From Falsigemmobacter intermedius (lineage in GTDB: Bacteria; Pseudomonadota; Alphaproteobacteria; Rhodobacterales; Rhodobacteraceae), in assembly GCF_004054105.1 (NCBI RefSeq), contig NZ_SBLC01000003.1, forward strand, positions 124,001 to 188,000: a DNA stretch of 64,000 bases, written 5' to 3'. Positions 1-7,980 of the stretch are shown one piece after another. Both the position numbers and the translations under genes were made by a program. Position 1 is the first letter of the stretch. The number at the start of each line of letters is the position of its first letter. The notes under the pieces were generated by a model. The model had not been told where the DNA came from, made no database searches, and worked only from the letters and a program-made list of their open reading frames with translations.

Positions 1-2
1 TT

Positions 3-338
3 GCCCCCGTGTCGGGCGTGAGCCGCGCGCAGGCAATCGCTGCCGAATGCCGGCTTCTGGAGGAGGCGCACCGGCGCGTGGCATCGGCACAGGGCCGGGC
101 GAGTGCGGATATCCTGACCGGATGTCCGGGACATGAAACCCTGCGCGATGAGATGCCTTTGAAAGCCCAGACGGCGGCTTTGCGCCGCGCGAATGCCGCG
201 CAGATCCCGCCCGTGGTGCAGGGCCTTGGGGTCCAGGGGCCGCGGATTTATCGCCGGATGATTACCCGGGGTGTGCCGGAGGCGGTCGCGCAGCAACTCG
301 CAGCCTCGGATCTCATGGCGCAGGCGGCGCGGCGGTGA
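3..338 (+). CDS. Unrecognised protein, C-terminal part (runs off left edge)
   Basis: The open frame is already open at the window edge, so the true start may lie upstream; the first internal start is a GTG at position 9. The visible 109 residues are Ala/Arg/Gln-rich and probably helical, with no membrane segment, no signal peptide and no motif that I recognise. It ends just before an AT-rich palindrome and about 165 bp before rplM. Codon use looks like that of the neighbours, so it is probably a real gene end, but the family is unknown. Confidence 0.45.
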   Translation, partial: APVSGVSRAQAIAAECRLLEEAHRRVASAQGRASADILTGCPGHETLRDEMPLKAQTAALRRANAAQIPPVVQGLGVQGPRIYRRMITRGVPEAVAQQLAASDLMAQAARR

Positions 339-345
339 AGATTCT

Positions 346-385
346 GCTTAGTTATTGTGGTATCAAAATACCACAATAACTAAGC
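346..385. repeat. Perfect AT-rich 18-bp inverted repeat with a 4-base loop
   Basis: Left arm 346-363 and right arm 368-385 are exact reverse complements around the loop caaa. The arms are about two-thirds A/T in a GC-rich genome. There is no T-run after the right arm, so it is not a standard intrinsic terminator for the upstream gene. It may be a protein-binding palindrome, a weak hairpin in an mRNA 3' end, or a relic of a small mobile sequence. Confidence 0.85.
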
Positions 386-421
386 TATTGATTTTACAAG
401 AAACTATTATGTTTTGCGCGC

Positions 422-450
422 TTGACGCAAGGCGGGGGCTGGGGCATTAA
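422..450 (+). promoter_or_regulatory. Probable rplM-rpsI promoter
   Basis: TTGACG at 422-427 and CATTAA at 445-450 are separated by exactly 17 bases, the spacing expected for housekeeping sigma factor. It lies 55 bp upstream of the rplM start codon and inside an AT-richer stretch. Confidence 0.6.
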
Positions 451-504
451 GCAGCATCCTTAAACACGAGGGCTTCGGCTTTCGTTGCAAGCACAGGTCA
501 CACC

Positions 505-969
505 ATGAAAACCTTTACCGCTACTCCGGCGGATATCGAGAAGAAATGGATCCTGATCGACGCCGAAGGCGTCGTTCTGGGCCGTCTCGCTACGATCGTC
601 GCTCAGATTCTGCGCGGCAAGAACAAGCCGACGTTCACCCCCCATATGGATATGGGTGACAACGTCATCATCATCAACGCGGACAAGATCCAGATGACCG
701 GTAACAAGCGCGACGACAAGCGCTACTACTGGCACACCGGTCACCCGGGCGGCATCAAGTTCCGTACCGCGCGTCAGGTTCTCGAAGGTGCTCACCCCGA
801 GCGCGTTGTGACCAAGGCTGTTGAGCGCATGATCTCGCGCAACCGTCTGGGCCGCCAGCAGATGACCAACCTGCGCGTTTACGCAGGCGCTGAGCATCCG
901 CATGTCGCACAAAACCCGGAAGTCCTGGACGTTAAAGTCCTGAACCCGAAAAACACCCGGAGCGCGTAA
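505..969 (+). CDS. rplM: 50S ribosomal protein L13
   Basis: The 154-residue product has the normal bacterial L13 length and the family core: the [10 protein letters not shown]...[10 protein letters not shown] segment near residues 58-88 and the VERMI-RNRLGR stretch near 112-124. L13 binds 23S rRNA early in large-subunit assembly. The gene is followed two bases later by rpsI, the classical L13-S9 operon. The start ATG follows a weak ribosome site in the leader gcacaggtcacacc. Codon use is strongly biased, as expected for a highly expressed gene. Confidence 0.98.
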   Translation: MKTFTATPADIEKKWILIDAEGVVLGRLATIVAQILRGKNKPTFTPHMDMGDNVIIINADKIQMTGNKRDDKRYYWHTGHPGGIKFRTARQVLEGAHPERVVTKAVERMISRNRLGRQQMTNLRVYAGAEHPHVAQNPEVLDVKVLNPKNTRSA

Positions 970-971
970 TC

Positions 972-1457
972 ATGTCGGATATCAAATCGCTTGACGACCT
1001 GAAAGCCGCTGTCGCCGGCACCTCGGCTGCTGTTGTGGAAGAAGCTCCCCGTGAGCCGGTCCGCGACGCGCTGAACCGTTCCTACGCAACCGGTAAGCGT
1101 AAAGACGCTGTCGCACGCGTCTGGGTTAAGCCGGGTTCGGGCAAAGTCATCGTGAACGGCAAAGACCAGTCGGCTTACTTCGCCCGTCCGGTTCTGCAGA
1201 TGATCCTGAAGCAGCCCTTCGAAGTTGCAAACGTCGTCGGCCAGTTCGACGTCTATGCAACCGTGAAAGGTGGCGGTCTCTCGGGTCAGGCCGGCGCAGT
1301 GAAGCACGGCATCTCGAAAGCTCTGCAACTGTTCGAGCCGTCGCTGCGTGGCGCTCTGAAAGCCGCTGGCTTCCTGACCCGCGACTCGCGCGTCGTCGAG
1401 CGTAAGAAATACGGTAAGGCGAAAGCCCGCCGCAGCTTCCAGTTCTCGAAGCGTTGA
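972..1457 (+). CDS. rpsI: 30S ribosomal protein S9
   Basis: The product of 161 residues carries the S9 signature [19 protein letters not shown] around residues 98-116 and the conserved basic C-terminal tail ending FQFSKR, which reaches the ribosomal P-site tRNA. It has a roughly 35-residue N-terminal extension relative to the E. coli protein, which is usual in alphaproteobacteria. It starts two bases after the rplM stop, so the two are co-transcribed, and ends in front of a strong terminator. Confidence 0.98.
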   Translation: MSDIKSLDDLKAAVAGTSAAVVEEAPREPVRDALNRSYATGKRKDAVARVWVKPGSGKVIVNGKDQSAYFARPVLQMILKQPFEVANVVGQFDVYATVKGGGLSGQAGAVKHGISKALQLFEPSLRGALKAAGFLTRDSRVVERKKYGKAKARRSFQFSKR

Positions 1458-1479
1458 TTTTATCCCTTCGGGGATTTGG

Positions 1480-1507
1480 AAAGGCCCGCCTCCGGCGGGC
1501 CTTTTTC
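1480..1507 (+). terminator. Intrinsic terminator of rplM-rpsI
   Basis: A 10-bp stem (1481-1490 with 1494-1503) with a three-base loop is followed by a T-run. It overlaps the last bases of the convergent flavin-binding gene on the minus strand. Confidence 0.85.
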
Positions 1508-1958
1508 ATTTGCGCGGCAGATCGGTGACGCGGTAGGTCGCCAGCGCTTCGCGGCGCATATCCGCTTCGGTCTTATCGGGAAACAGATGCCAGCCGGGCG
1601 CGCGGATCGGGGCGACCTGTCCCACCCGCACCCGGATGACATGGCGGATCGGGTATTGCCCCTGGGTCAGTCGCGCAAACCGCGCCGAGAGGCCCGCGAA
1701 CTCCGCTTCCTCAGGGGCGATGAGGCTGGCCAGGCCTTCGAGTTTCTCGCCGCGCTGGCGAAAGATGTCGATCATGCTGACGCAGACCCTGGGATTTTCG
1801 CGGATATTGGCGAGGCTGCGGGCCGAGGCGATCTCTGCGATCAGCACCTCATCGGGGGCAGGGCGCAAAAACACTTCCTTCGGCGAGACATTGGGCTGCC
1901 CCGCCGCATCGGCCGTTGCCAGCCAGCACAGCACCACATGATCCGGCTCAGCGCTCAT
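1506..1958 (-). CDS. Pyridoxamine 5'-phosphate oxidase-like flavin-binding protein
   Basis: The 150-residue protein has the split-barrel layout of the PNPOx-like family: an N-terminal strand set (LATADAAGQPNVSPKEVFL), a middle segment SARSLANIRENPRVCVSMID typical of FMN-binding members, and a C-terminal RVRVGQVAPIRAPGWHL. Such proteins usually bind FMN, F420 or heme; the substrate cannot be inferred. It is a single gene convergent with rpsI and its stop codon lies within the rpsI terminator. It is not pdxH itself, which is longer. Confidence 0.8.
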   Translation of the reverse strand: MSAEPDHVVLCWLATADAAGQPNVSPKEVFLRPAPDEVLIAEIASARSLANIRENPRVCVSMIDIFRQRGEKLEGLASLIAPEEAEFAGLSARFARLTQGQYPIRHVIRVRVGQVAPIRAPGWHLFPDKTEADMRREALATYRVTDLPRK

Positions 1959-2188
1959 CCCCGACCCTCCCTGCCTGAGGGGGGCAGGATCGGCTGCGCG
2001 GGGCGGTTTTGTCGAGAATTTCTTACGTATTTGTTGACCCTGATGGAGCCGGGGAGGATCTGTGACGTTTCTGTTGCAGGAATGATCCTGCGTCGTGCGA
2101 AAGTGTCACTCTTCGGGCCGTTGCCTTGACCTTGCGCTGTCGTCTTTGCGACTCTCCGCTCATCGAGCAAAAATCCGGGACAACCAGG

Positions 2189-2440
2189 ATGTTTTCATTT
2201 CACAGTAAGACGGGTGCATCAGATTTTCTTGGCCTGCGTCGGGGACGCTCGGGGGAGGCTGAAATTGTTTACGACGACGGCGCGGCACGGCGGATGGTGT
2301 GGCGGGTGACCTCAGCGGGCTGCGACGAATCTTCGCTGCGCGACGCGATGGAGCGGGCCGTTTCTCGTCCGCGCGTCGTAGCGGCTTTATTTGCTGAACT
2401 CAGCACCAGGGCGATTACTCTGGAGGTTGTGAGCCACTGA
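2189..2440 (+). CDS. Small hypothetical protein
   Basis: An open frame of 83 codons from ATG 2189 (an in-frame TTG at 2126 would add 21 residues). The ATG follows ccagg only closely, so the ribosome site is poor. The product is soluble, with mixed charge and no signal peptide, Cys motif or membrane segment, and I recognise no family. It precedes the ABC importer on the same strand by 85 bp. It could be a real family-specific protein or a chance frame in GC-rich DNA. Confidence 0.35.
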   Translation: MFSFHSKTGASDFLGLRRGRSGEAEIVYDDGAARRMVWRVTSAGCDESSLRDAMERAVSRPRVVAALFAELSTRAITLEVVSH

Positions 2441-2525
2441 ATCGCAGCCTCTTTTAAACCTCCGCGCCCTGTGCGAGATGCATGCGATCCACCCAGTCCG
2501 AGACTGACTTTGCCGGGGAGCACGG

Positions 2526-3479
2526 ATGAGCTTACAGGGTCTGAAACGCCGGCGTGTCCGGTCTGAAGCGTCAAGCGGGCTGATGTTGGTCAGCCCGCCT
2601 GCTATTTATGCGGTCATTTTGCTGGCGGCACCTCTGGTGCTGCTGTTTTTGTATTCCTTTCTGACTGACGGCTATCTGTCGATCATCTGGGAATTCACGC
2701 TGTGTAACTATGTGGGCGAATGCGCCTCGATGCAGCAGAATGCCGATGGCACGCTGACGCCCACCACTCCCTATCTGGGGGCCTGGTCCGACCCTGTTGT
2801 CCGCGCGGTCATGCTGCGCTCGCTGGGGATCGCGGTTGCGGTCACCGTGGCGACCGTCGTGCTGGCGTTTCCGGTGGCTTACTTCGTGAGTTTCTACGTC
2901 AAGCCTGAGCGCAAGAGCATGTGGCTCTTTCTGATCACCATCCCCTTCTGGACGTCCTATCTGATCCGGGTGTTCCTGTGGAAAGTGATCCTTGGCTACA
3001 ACGGTGTGCTGAATTCGGGCCTGATGGGGCTTGGTCTGATCGATGAGCCGCTGACCTTCATTCTTTACAACGCCAATGCTGTCGTGATCACGCTTGCCCA
3101 TGCCTATGCGCCTTTCGCGATCCTGCCGATCTTTGTGGCGCTGGAAAAGATCGACCGCTCGCTGCTCGAGGCCGGTCAGGATCTGGGCGAGAGCCGCTTG
3201 ATGACCTTCTGGCGGGTGACCCTGCCGCTGGCGATGCCCGGCGTTGTGGCGGCCGTTCTGATCGTCTTTATTCCGGTGATTGGCGATTACGTCACCCCGC
3301 AGCAGGTCGGAGGGCCGGAGGGGCGGATGGTCGCCAATATGATCTATCTGCAATATCTGCGGCTGGATAACTATCCGGCAGGCTCGGCCATTGCGGTCTC
3401 GGCCATGGTGCTGGTGACCTCGGTCTCGCTGCTTTTCCTCTTCCTGAACCGCCGCTTCCTGAAAGGACCGAAAGGATGA
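2526..3479 (+). CDS. ABC transporter permease, PotB type
   Basis: The 317-residue inner-membrane protein has six to seven hydrophobic segments (first near residues 20-42) and the binding-protein-dependent permease EAA loop, EAGQDLGESRLMTFWRVTLP, at about residues 220-239, which docks on the ATPase. A polar periplasmic insert of some 30 residues lies between the first two helices. Sequence and gene order match PotB-type permeases of polyamine or related importers. It is the first gene of a three-gene operon and overlaps the next by four bases. Confidence 0.9.
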   Translation: MSLQGLKRRRVRSEASSGLMLVSPPAIYAVILLAAPLVLLFLYSFLTDGYLSIIWEFTLCNYVGECASMQQNADGTLTPTTPYLGAWSDPVVRAVMLRSLGIAVAVTVATVVLAFPVAYFVSFYVKPERKSMWLFLITIPFWTSYLIRVFLWKVILGYNGVLNSGLMGLGLIDEPLTFILYNANAVVITLAHAYAPFAILPIFVALEKIDRSLLEAGQDLGESRLMTFWRVTLPLAMPGVVAAVLIVFIPVIGDYVTPQQVGGPEGRMVANMIYLQYLRLDNYPAGSAIAVSAMVLVTSVSLLFLFLNRRFLKGPKG

Positions 3480-4285
3480 AGGCCGCCCGTTTCTTCAAGG
3501 GCTACGCGCTGGCCTATCTGATCTTCCTTTACGCCCCGATCGTTCTGCTGCCGCTCTTTGCCTTTAACGACGGCACGATCATCGCTTTCCCGCTGCAGGG
3601 CTTCACCACGAAATGGTTTGAAGCGATGTGGAGCAATGCGACGCTGCTGAAGGCGGTGAAAAACTCGCTCATCATCTCCTGCTCATCTGCGGTGCTGGCG
3701 ACCTGTCTGGGGATCTTCGCGGCACGGGCGTCGACGCGGTATAAATTCCCTGCCAAGGGCGCGATCATGGGGCTGGTCATGCTGCCCCTGGTGCTGCCTG
3801 AGATCATCGTGGCCGTTTCGCTCTTTGGTGTGCTGCTGGGGCTTGGCATTCCGCTGACCATCTGGACGGTGATCCTGGGTCATGTGCTGATCTGCACGCC
3901 CTATACCATTGCGATCCTGAACTCGTCCTTCCAGACGCTGGATCAGTCGCTGGAAGAGGCGGCGATTGATCTCGGAGAGACCCAGTGGTCAACCTTCCGG
4001 CTGATCATCCTGCCGCTGGTGGCCCCGGGGATCATCTCCTCGCTGCTGATCTCATTTACCATCAGCCTTGATGAATTCATCATCGCTTTCTTCCTTGCGG
4101 GAACCGAGCCGACCCTGCCGGTCTATATCTTCTCGCAATTCCGCTTCCCGGCCAAAGTACCGGAGATCATGGCCCTGGGCACCATCCTCGTGCTGCTCTC
4201 GGTCACTCTGCTGGCCATCGCTGAATATTTCCGTCGCCGTGGCATCGCCAAATCGGGCGGCAAGGACACCGGAGGCTTCCTGTGA
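3476..4285 (+). CDS. ABC transporter permease, PotC type
   Basis: The 269-residue protein has an N-terminal helix (LAYLIFLYAPIVLLPLFAF) and the EAA motif EEAAIDLGETQWSTFRLIILP near residues 161-181. It is the expected heterodimer partner of the preceding permease. Its start ATGA overlaps the stop of that gene and its own stop overlaps the GTG of the ATPase gene, so translation is probably coupled through the operon. The likely substrate is a polyamine, but this rests on family resemblance only. Confidence 0.9.
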   Translation: MKAARFFKGYALAYLIFLYAPIVLLPLFAFNDGTIIAFPLQGFTTKWFEAMWSNATLLKAVKNSLIISCSSAVLATCLGIFAARASTRYKFPAKGAIMGLVMLPLVLPEIIVAVSLFGVLLGLGIPLTIWTVILGHVLICTPYTIAILNSSFQTLDQSLEEAAIDLGETQWSTFRLIILPLVAPGIISSLLISFTISLDEFIIAFFLAGTEPTLPVYIFSQFRFPAKVPEIMALGTILVLLSVTLLAIAEYFRRRGIAKSGGKDTGGFL

Positions 4286-5406
4286 CGCAATCCATCCTGA
4301 TCAAACCCGCTCCGGGTCTTATCCGCAAACCTCTGATCGAGATGGAGGATCTGCAAAAGCACTACGGCGATTACCATGCGCTGCGCGGCATCACCGCGCG
4401 CATTGGCGAGGGGGAATTCTTCTCGCTGCTGGGGCCGTCGGGCTGCGGCAAGACCACGCTTTTGCGTACCATCGCGGGCTTTGAAGAGCTGAACTCCGGC
4501 GTTCTGATGATCGACGGCAAGAATATGGACGGGGTTCCGGCCAATGCGCGGCCGACCAATATGGTGTTCCAGTCCTATGCGATCTTCCCGCATCTGAGCG
4601 TTGAGCAGAATGTGGGCTTTGGTCTGCGCAAAGACCCGCGTTCGGCCAAGGAGAAAGACTTTGCCGTCCAGGAAGCCCTGGAGATGGTGGGGCTGAAGGG
4701 CTATGGCAAACGTGCCGCCCATGCGCTTTCGGGCGGTCAGCGCCAGCGGGTGGCACTTGCGCGCGCGCTGATCCTGAAGCCGCGGGTGCTGCTGCTCGAT
4801 GAGCCGATGTCGGCGCTCGACAAAAAGATGCGCGAGCAGATGCAGGTTGAGCTGATCAAGCTGCAGCGTCAGGTTGGCATCACCTTCATTCTGGTCACCC
4901 ACGACCAGGAAGAGGCGCTGGTCATGTCGGACCGCATCGCGGTGATGTTTGAGGGGCAGATCGAGCAGCTCGATGATCCCGAAACCCTCTACCGTCTGCC
5001 CAAGACCCGCCGGGTGGCGGATTTCATCGGCACGATGAACTTCCTGCCTGCGACGATCCTTGGCCAGGACGATGAGGGTTTTGATCTCGAAGTCGCCGGA
5101 CTTGGCCGCGTTCAGGTCCCGGCCCGTCAGGCACCGGGCAGGCCCACGGGAGAGGTCTCGGTCGGTTTCCGCCCTGAGACGCTGACCCTGATGTATGACG
5201 GCCAGACTTCCAATGACCGCGAAGCCCCCGGCGTGGTGGAAGAGGTCGTCTACTACGGCGATATGACCTATTACGACGTGAAGCTGGACGGCGTGGCAAA
5301 GCCTGTGCGCCTGTCGATGCGCAACGTGCCGGGGCGTCAGGTGCTGGATCGCGGGATGCGGACGCGGGTGGCCTGGTCGCCGAATGCGCTGGTGCTCTTC
5401 CGCTAA
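4282..5406 (+). CDS. ABC transporter ATPase, PotA type
   Basis: Motifs in order within 374 residues: Walker A GPSGCGKTT at 51-59, Q-loop at about 97, signature LSGGQ at 149-153, Walker B LLLDEP at about 170-175, switch His in VTHD. A C-terminal extension from about 260 fits the TOBE regulatory domain of PotA/FbpC/UgpC-type importers. It starts at a GTG overlapping the upstream stop. No periplasmic binding protein is encoded beside it, which is unusual for this class. Confidence 0.92.
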   Translation: MTQSILIKPAPGLIRKPLIEMEDLQKHYGDYHALRGITARIGEGEFFSLLGPSGCGKTTLLRTIAGFEELNSGVLMIDGKNMDGVPANARPTNMVFQSYAIFPHLSVEQNVGFGLRKDPRSAKEKDFAVQEALEMVGLKGYGKRAAHALSGGQRQRVALARALILKPRVLLLDEPMSALDKKMREQMQVELIKLQRQVGITFILVTHDQEEALVMSDRIAVMFEGQIEQLDDPETLYRLPKTRRVADFIGTMNFLPATILGQDDEGFDLEVAGLGRVQVPARQAPGRPTGEVSVGFRPETLTLMYDGQTSNDREAPGVVEEVVYYGDMTYYDVKLDGVAKPVRLSMRNVPGRQVLDRGMRTRVAWSPNALVLFR

Positions 5407-5445
5407 GGGGTCGGAAAAAACTTCGGAAAAATGCGGGCAGGGCCA

Positions 5446-5474
5446 TTGACGCCCTCTGCGGTTCACCGTAGATA
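5446..5474 (+). promoter_or_regulatory. Promoter of the first tRNA-Asp gene
   Basis: TTGACG at 5446-5451, 17-base spacer, TAGATA at 5469-5474, 12 bp before the mature 5' end. The second and third copies keep TAGATA (5759-5764 and 6049-6054) but carry TTGCGC in the -35 position, because the duplicated unit replaced the upstream sequence. Confidence 0.65.
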
Positions 5475-5486
5475 TCCCCGCATAGC

Positions 5487-5563
5487 GCGGTTGTAGCTCA
5501 GTTGGTTAGAGTACCGGCCTGTCACGCCGGGGGTCGCGGGTTCGAGCCCCGTCAACCGCGCCA
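5487..5563 (+). tRNA. tRNA-Asp (GTC), copy 1
   Basis: A 77-base cloverleaf: acceptor GCGGTTG pairs with CAACCGC, D-stem GCTC/GAGT, anticodon loop CTGTCAC giving anticodon GTC, T-arm GCGGG-TTCGAGC-CCCGT, discriminator G and encoded CCA. It is followed closely by a hairpin with a T-run. Confidence 0.96.
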
Positions 5564-5568
5564 CTTTC

Positions 5569-5600
5569 AAAAAACCCTCAGATTCTCCTGAGGGTTTTTT
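5569..5600 (+). terminator. Terminator of tRNA-Asp copy 1
   Basis: The arms aaaaccctca and tgagggtttt pair around an eight-base loop and end in a T-run. The same structure recurs after copy 2. Confidence 0.88.
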
Positions 5601-5776
5601 GCTGTTTCAACCGGCGCAGCCGGACGGGTTTTCTTCGATCGGGGGCGGAGGGGCATCGTTTTCCCGCGGGTCTTTGCCGTTGCGGCGGCTTTGCAGAAAT
5701 CTGCGGGCCGCCATGAGATTTTTGCATTCCCCCCATTGCGCCCGCCCGGCGTTGGCCGTAGATATCCCCGCATAGC

Positions 5777-5853
5777 GCGGTTGTAGCTCAGTTGGTTAGA
5801 GTACCGGCCTGTCACGCCGGGGGTCGCGGGTTCGAGCCCCGTCAACCGCGCCA
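5777..5853 (+). tRNA. tRNA-Asp (GTC), copy 2
   Basis: Identical to copy 1 over all 77 bases, including anticodon GTC and the encoded CCA, and placed exactly 290 bp downstream inside the second repeat unit. The -10 box is conserved; the -35 region reads TTGCGC rather than TTGACG. Confidence 0.96.
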
Positions 5854-5858
5854 CTTTC

Positions 5859-5890
5859 AAAAAACCCTCAGATTCTCCTGAGGGTTTTTT
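5859..5890 (+). terminator. Terminator of tRNA-Asp copy 2
   Basis: Identical to the copy 1 terminator, as part of the duplicated unit. Confidence 0.88.
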
Positions 5891-6066
5891 GCTGTTTCAA
5901 CCGGCGCAGCCGGACGGGTTTTCTTCGATCGGGGGCGGAGGGGCATCGTTTTCCCGCGGGTCTTTGCCGTTGCGGCGGCTTTGCAGAAATCTGCGGGCCG
6001 CCATGAGATTTTTGCATTCCCCCCATTGCGCCCGCCCGGCGTTGGCCGTAGATATCCCCGCATAGC

Positions 6067-6143
6067 GCGGTTGTAGCTCAGTTGGTTAGAGTACCGGCCT
6101 GTCACGCCGGGGGTCGCGGGTTCGAGCCCCGTCAACCGCGCCA
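6067..6143 (+). tRNA. tRNA-Asp (GTC), copy 3
   Basis: Identical to copies 1 and 2 over the full cloverleaf, 290 bp after copy 2. Its downstream flank differs from the other two and probably represents the ancestral 3' boundary of the locus. Confidence 0.96.
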
Positions 6144-6148
6144 CTTTC

Positions 6149-6180
6149 AAAACACCCTCAGGTTTTCCTGAGGGTGTTTT
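6149..6180 (+). terminator. Terminator of tRNA-Asp copy 3 (variant)
   Basis: A longer stem than in copies 1 and 2 (aaaacaccctcagg pairing with cctgagggtgtttt). Several substitutions are compensatory on both arms, showing that the hairpin is selected. Confidence 0.85.
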
Positions 6181-6260
6181 GTATTTCAGCCCGCAGCGGA
6201 GGACTGCTGCTCGCTGTGCGATGTCGTCTGATAAGCCCGTGCGCGGCCTTCGCATTCCGC

Positions 6261-6854
6261 TCAGGCCTGCTGCACTAAGGCCGGGCGTCGCGCGGCCGGG
6301 GCGGCGAGATCGGTGAAGCTGCGCCCGGTCAGAGCCTCTGCCCGCAGCACCACCATGGCGGCTGCGCGGGCATCCTCTCCGGCGTCGTGATGGGTGAACT
6401 CTAGATCGAGGCGGGTCTTCAGATGGCCAAGGCCATGGCCTCCGGCGCCTTTAAATTCAGGCCAGGCGACACGGGCGACGCGGACGCTGTCGATCCAGGT
6501 CCAGTCAGGTGCCCCGATCTGATGGCTGCGACAGGCGGCATGGATCGCAGTGCGATCAAAGGTCGAATGCTGCACCACCGTCACCTGCGACAGGAGCGGC
6601 GAGAGCCGGTGCAGCAGCGGCGCAAAGGTGACAGCCCCCGCAACCGTGGCCGCACTGATCCCATGGAGCCGGGTGTTGAACGCAGAAAAGCGGTCTCTGG
6701 GATCCACATAGCAGGCCCAGGTCGCAATACTTCCGTCAAAGCGCACGCCCGCAAGGCCGATCTGACAGATGCTGGCGGCGTCAGAGTTTGCCGTCTCGAC
6801 ATCAAGGGCGAGAAACCGGTAGCGCCCGGTCGCAAAAACGCTCCAGTCGCTCAT
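6261..6854 (-). CDS. DEDDh 3'-5' exonuclease (DnaQ/RNase T-like)
   Basis: With start ATG at 6854 the protein has 197 residues. The ExoI motif is LALDVET (catalytic Asp18 and Glu20), followed by VVQHSTFDRTAI (ExoII Asp) and the ExoIII HDAGEDARAAA near 167-177, which supplies the DEDDh His and Asp. It resembles DNA polymerase III epsilon-type exonucleases but is a stand-alone enzyme. The chosen start forms an ATGA overlap with the stop of the sirtuin gene; a start 15 bases upstream is possible. The two genes are translationally coupled. Confidence 0.85.
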   Translation of the reverse strand: MSDWSVFATGRYRFLALDVETANSDAASICQIGLAGVRFDGSIATWACYVDPRDRFSAFNTRLHGISAATVAGAVTFAPLLHRLSPLLSQVTVVQHSTFDRTAIHAACRSHQIGAPDWTWIDSVRVARVAWPEFKGAGGHGLGHLKTRLDLEFTHHDAGEDARAAAMVVLRAEALTGRSFTDLAAPAARRPALVQQA

Positions 6855-7555
6855 GCCCGTGTCAGCCATCTGCGCAATTCATCCAGCATCAGCGGAACCT
6901 GCTCTCCGGCGCGGCCCTGGAAGAAGCGCTGGAAGTCGCGATGGTTCTGTGGTGGGTCGAGGTTTACCAGCCAGCTCTCAGCCCCATAGTGGCGCGCGAG
7001 TTCCGCAAAGCCCGCAGCCGGATAGACATTGCCGGAGGTGCCGATCGCGATGAGGACTTCGCAACCTGACAGTGCTTTTTGAATCTCGTCCATGAAATAA
7101 GGCATCTCACCAAAAAAGACGATATCGGGGCGCAGACGGCCCGCGCCGCAGTCCGGGCAGGGCATTTCGGCATGGCTTTCACCTGAAAACGCCTGACGGA
7201 AATCGCAGCGGGTACATTTGAGGCTCAGAAGCTCACCATGCATGTGCAAAAGCCCGCTTTGTCCGGCGCGCTCGTGCAGATCATCGACGTTCTGGGTGAT
7301 GACGAGGATTTTTCCGGGGAATTCGGCGGAAAACTTCGCCAGGGCCTCATGGGCGGCATTGGGCGCAACGTCCCGCAGGGCCGCACGGCGTTTGTTGTAA
7401 AACTCATGCACCAGGGCGGGATTTCGGCTGAGCGCTTCGGGCGTGCAGACATCTTCGATGCGGTGCTGCGCCCAGAGACCATCTTCCGCGCGAAAGGTCT
7501 CAAGGCCGCTCTCGGCGGATATTCCGGCACCGGTCAGGATCACAACATCGGGCAT
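6851..7555 (-). CDS. cobB: NAD-dependent protein deacylase, sirtuin (CobB-like)
   Basis: The 234-residue protein has the complete SIR2 core: GAGISAESGLETFR for NAD binding, TQNVDDLHERAG, the catalytic His in LHMHGE, and a zinc-binding Cys4 (CTRC and CPDC). A YxxR pair in FYNKRR corresponds to the class III sirtuin residues that recognise succinyl or malonyl groups, so it may desuccinylate as well as deacetylate. ATG 7555 is chosen because aaggagg sits just upstream of it; the in-frame ATG at 7570 lies before that ribosome site. It is the first gene of a pair with the exonuclease. Confidence 0.92.
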   Translation of the reverse strand: MPDVVILTGAGISAESGLETFRAEDGLWAQHRIEDVCTPEALSRNPALVHEFYNKRRAALRDVAPNAAHEALAKFSAEFPGKILVITQNVDDLHERAGQSGLLHMHGELLSLKCTRCDFRQAFSGESHAEMPCPDCGAGRLRPDIVFFGEMPYFMDEIQKALSGCEVLIAIGTSGNVYPAAGFAELARHYGAESWLVNLDPPQNHRDFQRFFQGRAGEQVPLMLDELRRWLTRA

Positions 7556-7980
7556 GGGGCCTCCTTCCATTTGTCTCTTTCTGCCACGGGCAGCGCTCTG
7601 AAGCGAGGGATCTCAGCGCCGGGGGGCGGTGCGCGATTCGCGGCAGCGGGAGTGCGGCGCGGCAGCCTTGCGATGCCCGCAGATCTGCCCTGAGCGGAGT
7701 GCAAAGGGTGGCTCACGGGGCTGTGAATGCAAAGGTGTGCCACGGCATACCGCGGAAACATCCTGTCTCCCGCCCTGTGGTTTGCGCAAGTTCCTGTCCC
7801 CCGGGCGCCCCCTGGCCTGCGACATAATGAGCAGCCGCCTTGCGCCGGCTTGCGCAGATGCCGACTTGGGTTTCAAACCGGCGCATCCCGCAAGGACGCG
7901 AGATCCGAGACGGCCGGTTTGCTGCCCCGACCCCGGGGCAGGACTGACTGACCGGCTTAGTGTGACTCTGGAGAACAGAC
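7556..7980. other. Intergenic region, no gene seen
   Basis: This 425-bp stretch separates the divergently transcribed sirtuin and pseudoazurin genes. It holds GC-rich sequence with no frame of convincing composition and start. A CATAAT at 7823-7828 could be a -10 box for pseudoazurin, but no good -35 lies 16-18 bp upstream. I found no TTGAT-N4-ATCAA box in it. Confidence 0.5.

Larger units (their letters stand above)
5467..6148 (+). repeat. Tandem 290-bp direct repeats carrying tRNA-Asp
   Basis: Two complete units, 5467-5756 and 5757-6046, look identical base for base. A third partial unit starts at 6047 and matches through the tRNA to about 6148, after which the sequence diverges at a different terminator. 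Each unit contains -10 box, tRNA, terminator and about 155 bp of spacer. The pattern implies recent unequal crossing-over or gene conversion. Confidence 0.92.

Noticed and set aside
5467-6180. Tandem repeats considered as a CRISPR array
   Set aside because: Units are 290 bp, contain tRNA genes and lack the short repeat/variable spacer pattern.
5567-6255. Minus-strand open frames repeating the same protein across the tRNA repeats
   Set aside because: They read through the antisense of tRNA genes and terminators; the duplicated peptide only reflects the 290-bp repeat.
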